Positions 59,538-64,000 of a stretch of 64,000 bases of DNA are shown piece by piece. The first letter of the stretch is position 1; each line of letters begins with the position of its first letter. Source of the stretch: Paraspadella gotoi. Its lineage: Eukaryota > Chaetognatha. The translations under genes and the position numbers were made by a program. The notes below the pieces were generated by a model, which worked only from the letters and a program-made list of their open reading frames with translations, searched no databases and had not been told where the DNA came from. Location of the stretch: positions 17,094,171-17,158,170 of the forward strand of contig CM119263.1 of assembly GCA_051294375.1 (NCBI GenBank). The letters run 5' to 3'.

Positions 59538-59828
59538 ATGAAAACGACATAAACGTGAAACAGTTTTCTTTAAACCAAAAGTTTACCATGTTGCCAGAAA
59601 CTAAATTCTAAAAACAGTCAGCGACGTTTAACTAAATACAGAGAGAGATATAGATGGTTAAATTGGTTATAAAATATACATGGACATAGTCATAGGTACC
59701 TCTTGGAATTATAAATTGATATGTTTTCAAAATACAGAGAGCAACTATAATTACTAAACAAAAACTTGTATATACTAAAACATTAGTATTTAGACAAAAA
59801 GGAAAAAAAATAGAAATACTTGATTCGG

Positions 59829-61860
<2,032 letters not shown>

Positions 61861-61919
61861 ATTAATCAAAACGGAAAAGAAAAACCGTAATAAAAAAAAT
61901 AACGAAAATGATGATAGGA

Positions 61920-61959
61920 ACGACGAGGACGACAGCGACGACGACAACGACGACGACCG
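61920..61959. repeat. (ACG)n microsatellite
   Basis: ACGACGACAACGACGACG-type run, followed by AACGGCGCAG and GGAGAATCGATCA. Both also occur, in the same order, in the CpG leader block at 7140-7465. Confidence 0.8.
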
Positions 61960-62691
61960 CCGAAATTAACGGCGCAGATTAAGTTTCGGTATTGGAGAAT
62001 CGATCAGGGTTTCCGAAGTCTATCAACGATTCACGCTTGAAGCTTTAAGAGTTAGAGTGGGCGTGACACTGCGTGTCACAACTTGGCACCATAAGTTAAA
62101 ATTATATGTAGAATAAGGAGGGGAAAAAATGCGGGATTGTAAGAAACGAGGAGTGACCAAATCTTGGGGCATGGTCCCCGCTATATTGTCGAACGTTTAA
62201 TCTTTAAAACCGACATAAATTACTTTTGGGAATTTAAAATTCGCATTTCAAACACTGTTTCTGGTTTTAACGTTATTGCAAGCACAGATTGTAATTATAT
62301 TTATAATAAACTACTATAAACTATAAATTATGAGATTTTCTCCTAATAAAAGGTCAATTGTTTTTTGCAGATCAAGAGTGGCGAGTCAGCTGTAGCCAGA
62401 ACCACGGAATGGCAACAAAGCAAACAGATTTGACTGACCCTGGCTTCTTTACAGTCATTTTTATATAAAAAATATCTCTCACTTAGATCTGATATACAAT
62501 ATACAAACTTATCATATAATACTTTGTTTGTGGCGGTATACTCAGTTATTAGTATTACTCACACCGCCTCACCTCAGGTGGCGTCACTGAGGGTCGGAAG
62601 TTCCCAAAGCCAACAGTGAGTTGCCCCATCCCAATGGGCTTGACAGGCAACCCCGATGTTGCCATAAGTTCTTCTTTATCGCGTAATTCAG
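61960..62691. other. Putative 5' region or intron of the SLC15 gene
   Basis: TTTTTTGCAG at about 62361-62370 is a good acceptor and a transcribed exon may follow, but no frame is recognisable. A CpG-poor unique stretch continues to 62690. Confidence 0.3.
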
Positions 62692-62709
62692 ATCGACAGG
62701 AACAATGAG
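62692..62709 (+). CDS. Possible short upstream exon of the SLC15 gene
   Basis: Acceptor TAATTCAG and donor GAG|GTGAGT bound an 18-base exon that would encode IDRNNE and joins in phase 0 to the next exon. The ATG at 62705 is not in the frame needed by the next exon, so translation would have to start further upstream. This short exon is a guess from splice signals. Confidence 0.25.
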
Positions 62710-62834
62710 GTGAGTTTTTGTTTAATTAACACTTTAATCTATTAATTAATGTTTTTTGTAATCTTAAAATTAAGTAAATAAAAAAGTACATTATTACGAT
62801 TCATCCATCCGAGCATCTAACCATCCAATTTCAG

Positions 62835-62936
62835 TTGTTTGGCTTCCCCACCGCCGTCTTCTTCATCATTGGCAATTTATTCTGGGAGCGATTTTCATTT
62901 TATGGAATGAGGGCGATTTCGGTCATTTATTTAACG
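62835..62936 (+). CDS. SLC15/POT peptide transporter, first TM helix exon
   Basis: Exon bounded by AATTTCAG and ACG|GTGAGA, phase 0 at both ends, encoding 34 residues: FGFPTAVFFIIGN, then LFWERFSFYGMRA, then ISVIYLT. This matches the N-terminal helix of proton-coupled oligopeptide transporters (SLC15/PepT, PTR2 family), where the usual text is NEFCERFSYYGMRA. The family imports di- and tripeptides across the plasma membrane using the proton gradient. The ExxERFxYY signature is altered here: the first Glu is Leu and the first Tyr is Phe, while Glu-Arg-Phe and Tyr-Gly-Met-Arg are kept. The protein is normally 600-750 residues, so most of the gene lies beyond 64000 or is lost. Confidence 0.85.
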
Positions 62937-63080
62937 GTGAGAAAAACCCGGTTTTCCTAGGTGGGGGGCCTGGGGGGGGTAGTGATTAAGAACCACCTAA
63001 ACACCCTTTTTGTTTTAAAAAAAATATTCAGATTATTGAAATATCAAAATTTAAAAAGAATTGTAAGATGTAATCCTCAG

Positions 63081-63158
63081 CCGAAAGTGATAGGCGATCT
63101 CTTCATGGACCAAATCTCAGCAGTCGCCATGACCCACGCCTTCAATATGGTTTGCTTT
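63081..63158 (+). CDS. Possible second SLC15 exon
   Basis: After acceptor TAATCCTCAG, in phase 0, the frame reads PKVIGDLFMDQISAVAMTHA then FNMVCF. This resembles the stretch after the first helix in the family (Asp-Glu/Gln, Ser/Thr-Ala, Tyr-His-x-Phe-x-Met-x-Cys-Tyr), but it lacks the Tyr before His and is nine rather than about five residues past the first helix. The frame continues GKSWLLHF, loosely like DSWLGKF but about 11 residues too early, then a stop. A donor is not clear (GT at 63150 and 63164). It may be a real exon, a decayed one, or chance. Confidence 0.35.
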
Positions 63159-64000
63159 GGAAAGTCTTGGCTCCTCCATTTTTAAAGTCTTGGGTCAATC
63201 TTTGAAGTCGCCATCTCCAAAGTTTGAAGCCGAGGTCATGTAATAAGTTGAATAATCGCGAGCTGCTGTGGGTAAATCTGTAGTTCCTCCTTTTTCTCTA
63301 TGCCAATTTCCTCATTATTTTATTTCACCTCCTACTCCTACGTATTTACATATCCAATCTTAACAACTTCAATCTTTGCACTAATTATTTCACCAAACAC
63401 TTTCTTGACCCTTAGATACGTCGACGAGAAGGACGAGGAAAAAGTGTGGAAAAAAGAAAAGGATGATAAAGGGAAGGGAGATGATGATGCTGTTGTACGT
63501 TTCGGGTGAAGGACTAATCGAGATTGGATTTTGTGTCCGCTTCATATTTTCTTTTTTTCTTCTTTTTTTGCACGAAACAGCGAAAAAGAAAACCCCGTTT
63601 ATGAAGACTGAAAAAGAGAAAACAATGAATCTCGTTTCGTCCTCAACCGTCAACTTGTTTTTGATTGAATTTAAGTCTACGGATTTGAATATAAGTAAAA
63701 ACCTCTAAAAATTCTTTCCTCTCGGTTTATTCGTGCAAAAGTTTCAAGAGTGAAATCGCCTGCGACAACGTGGCGCCATTTTTGGCCATTTTACGTTTCG
63801 GTTTATGATTTTTAGGTGCAGAGAGGGAGGTAGGGAATGTGGCTGTGAAGTTCGTGACGTATGAATTTATTGGTGAAGTTATACAATAAGATCAGTATTC
63901 TCAAATATATATATATATAATTTTTTTATGATTCCGATTCAAGCGCTTGATTTAAACGCGAATTCGAAAAGAAAAATCTTCACCGTTGGTTGGATAATGA
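63159..64000. other. Probable intron or downstream region of SLC15
   Basis: No further transporter exon was recognised up to the window edge. AT-rich with an (AT)n run near 63905-63920. The frames at 63300-63709 look compositional. Confidence 0.35.

Noticed and set aside
62705-62709. ATG at the end of a putative exon as the transporter start codon
   Set aside because: ATG-AG before the GTGAGT donor would enter the next exon in the wrong frame. The transporter frame needs a phase-0 junction.

Overview
The window reads as a metazoan nuclear genome, probably an arthropod or other invertebrate; the phylum cannot be fixed from sequence alone. Genes are sparse, there are GT-AG introns, one exon belongs to an animal-type peptide transporter (SLC15), and there are MITE-like elements. 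(GA)n/(CT)n microsatellites are extraordinarily dense, and CpG is not depleted: CGG, ACG/CGT and GAGGCGA repeats are common. There are assembly gaps of 10, 25 and about 170-460 N. Most long open frames (Leu-Ser or Glu-Arg polymers) are translations of (CT)n/(GA)n and are not genes.

Layout. 1-20 kb: intergenic DNA with impure GA/CT and GAAA arrays, one CpG-rich block with a strong splice donor and an ATG (7.1-7.8 kb), an ETS/YY1/GC-box promoter-like block (8.8-9.0 kb), a first copy of dispersed repeat R1 (4.0-4.3 kb) and a tRNA-like B-box sequence (13.0 kb). 20.7-22.3 kb: a transposon nest made of an (AAT)n tract, a Tc1/mariner-like MITE and a 919-bp near-palindromic element. 21.3-29.8 kb: a 3.7-4.8 kb segment present twice head to tail across a 25-N gap. 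29.8-33.7 kb: the longest pure CT arrays. 33.7-40.3 kb: a second head-to-tail duplicated segment, with a clean 70-bp x5 minisatellite in one copy and a noisy version in the other. Both duplications look like long-read gap-filling or haplotype artefacts. 40.5-41.0 kb: a hAT-like MITE with an 8-bp target duplication. 41.5-41.9 kb: a GAGGCGA heptamer minisatellite. 43-48.7 kb: CpG-rich promoter-like blocks and gaps. 48.8-56.2 kb: two copies of dispersed repeat R2 flanking a microsatellite-poor block (49.4-53.9 kb) with strong strand asymmetry, an approximately 80-bp GC-rich minisatellite and a TATA box, possibly a decayed retroelement. 58.8-59.0 kb: a hammerhead-ribozyme core of the type found in Penelope-like elements and retrozymes. 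61.6-63.2 kb: a CpG-rich promoter-like block followed by exons of an SLC15 (POT/PTR2) peptide transporter that continues beyond the right edge.

The transporter is the only gene whose product is recognisable. Everything else labelled CDS is a low-confidence candidate. The observations most worth following are the hammerhead motif with an upstream second half-motif 144 bp away, the unusual transporter exon lacking the first Glu of the ExxER proton-coupling motif, the long palindrome that is missing from one of two otherwise matching copies, and the CT/GA arrays that face each other around short CpG-rich spacers carrying CACGTG sites.
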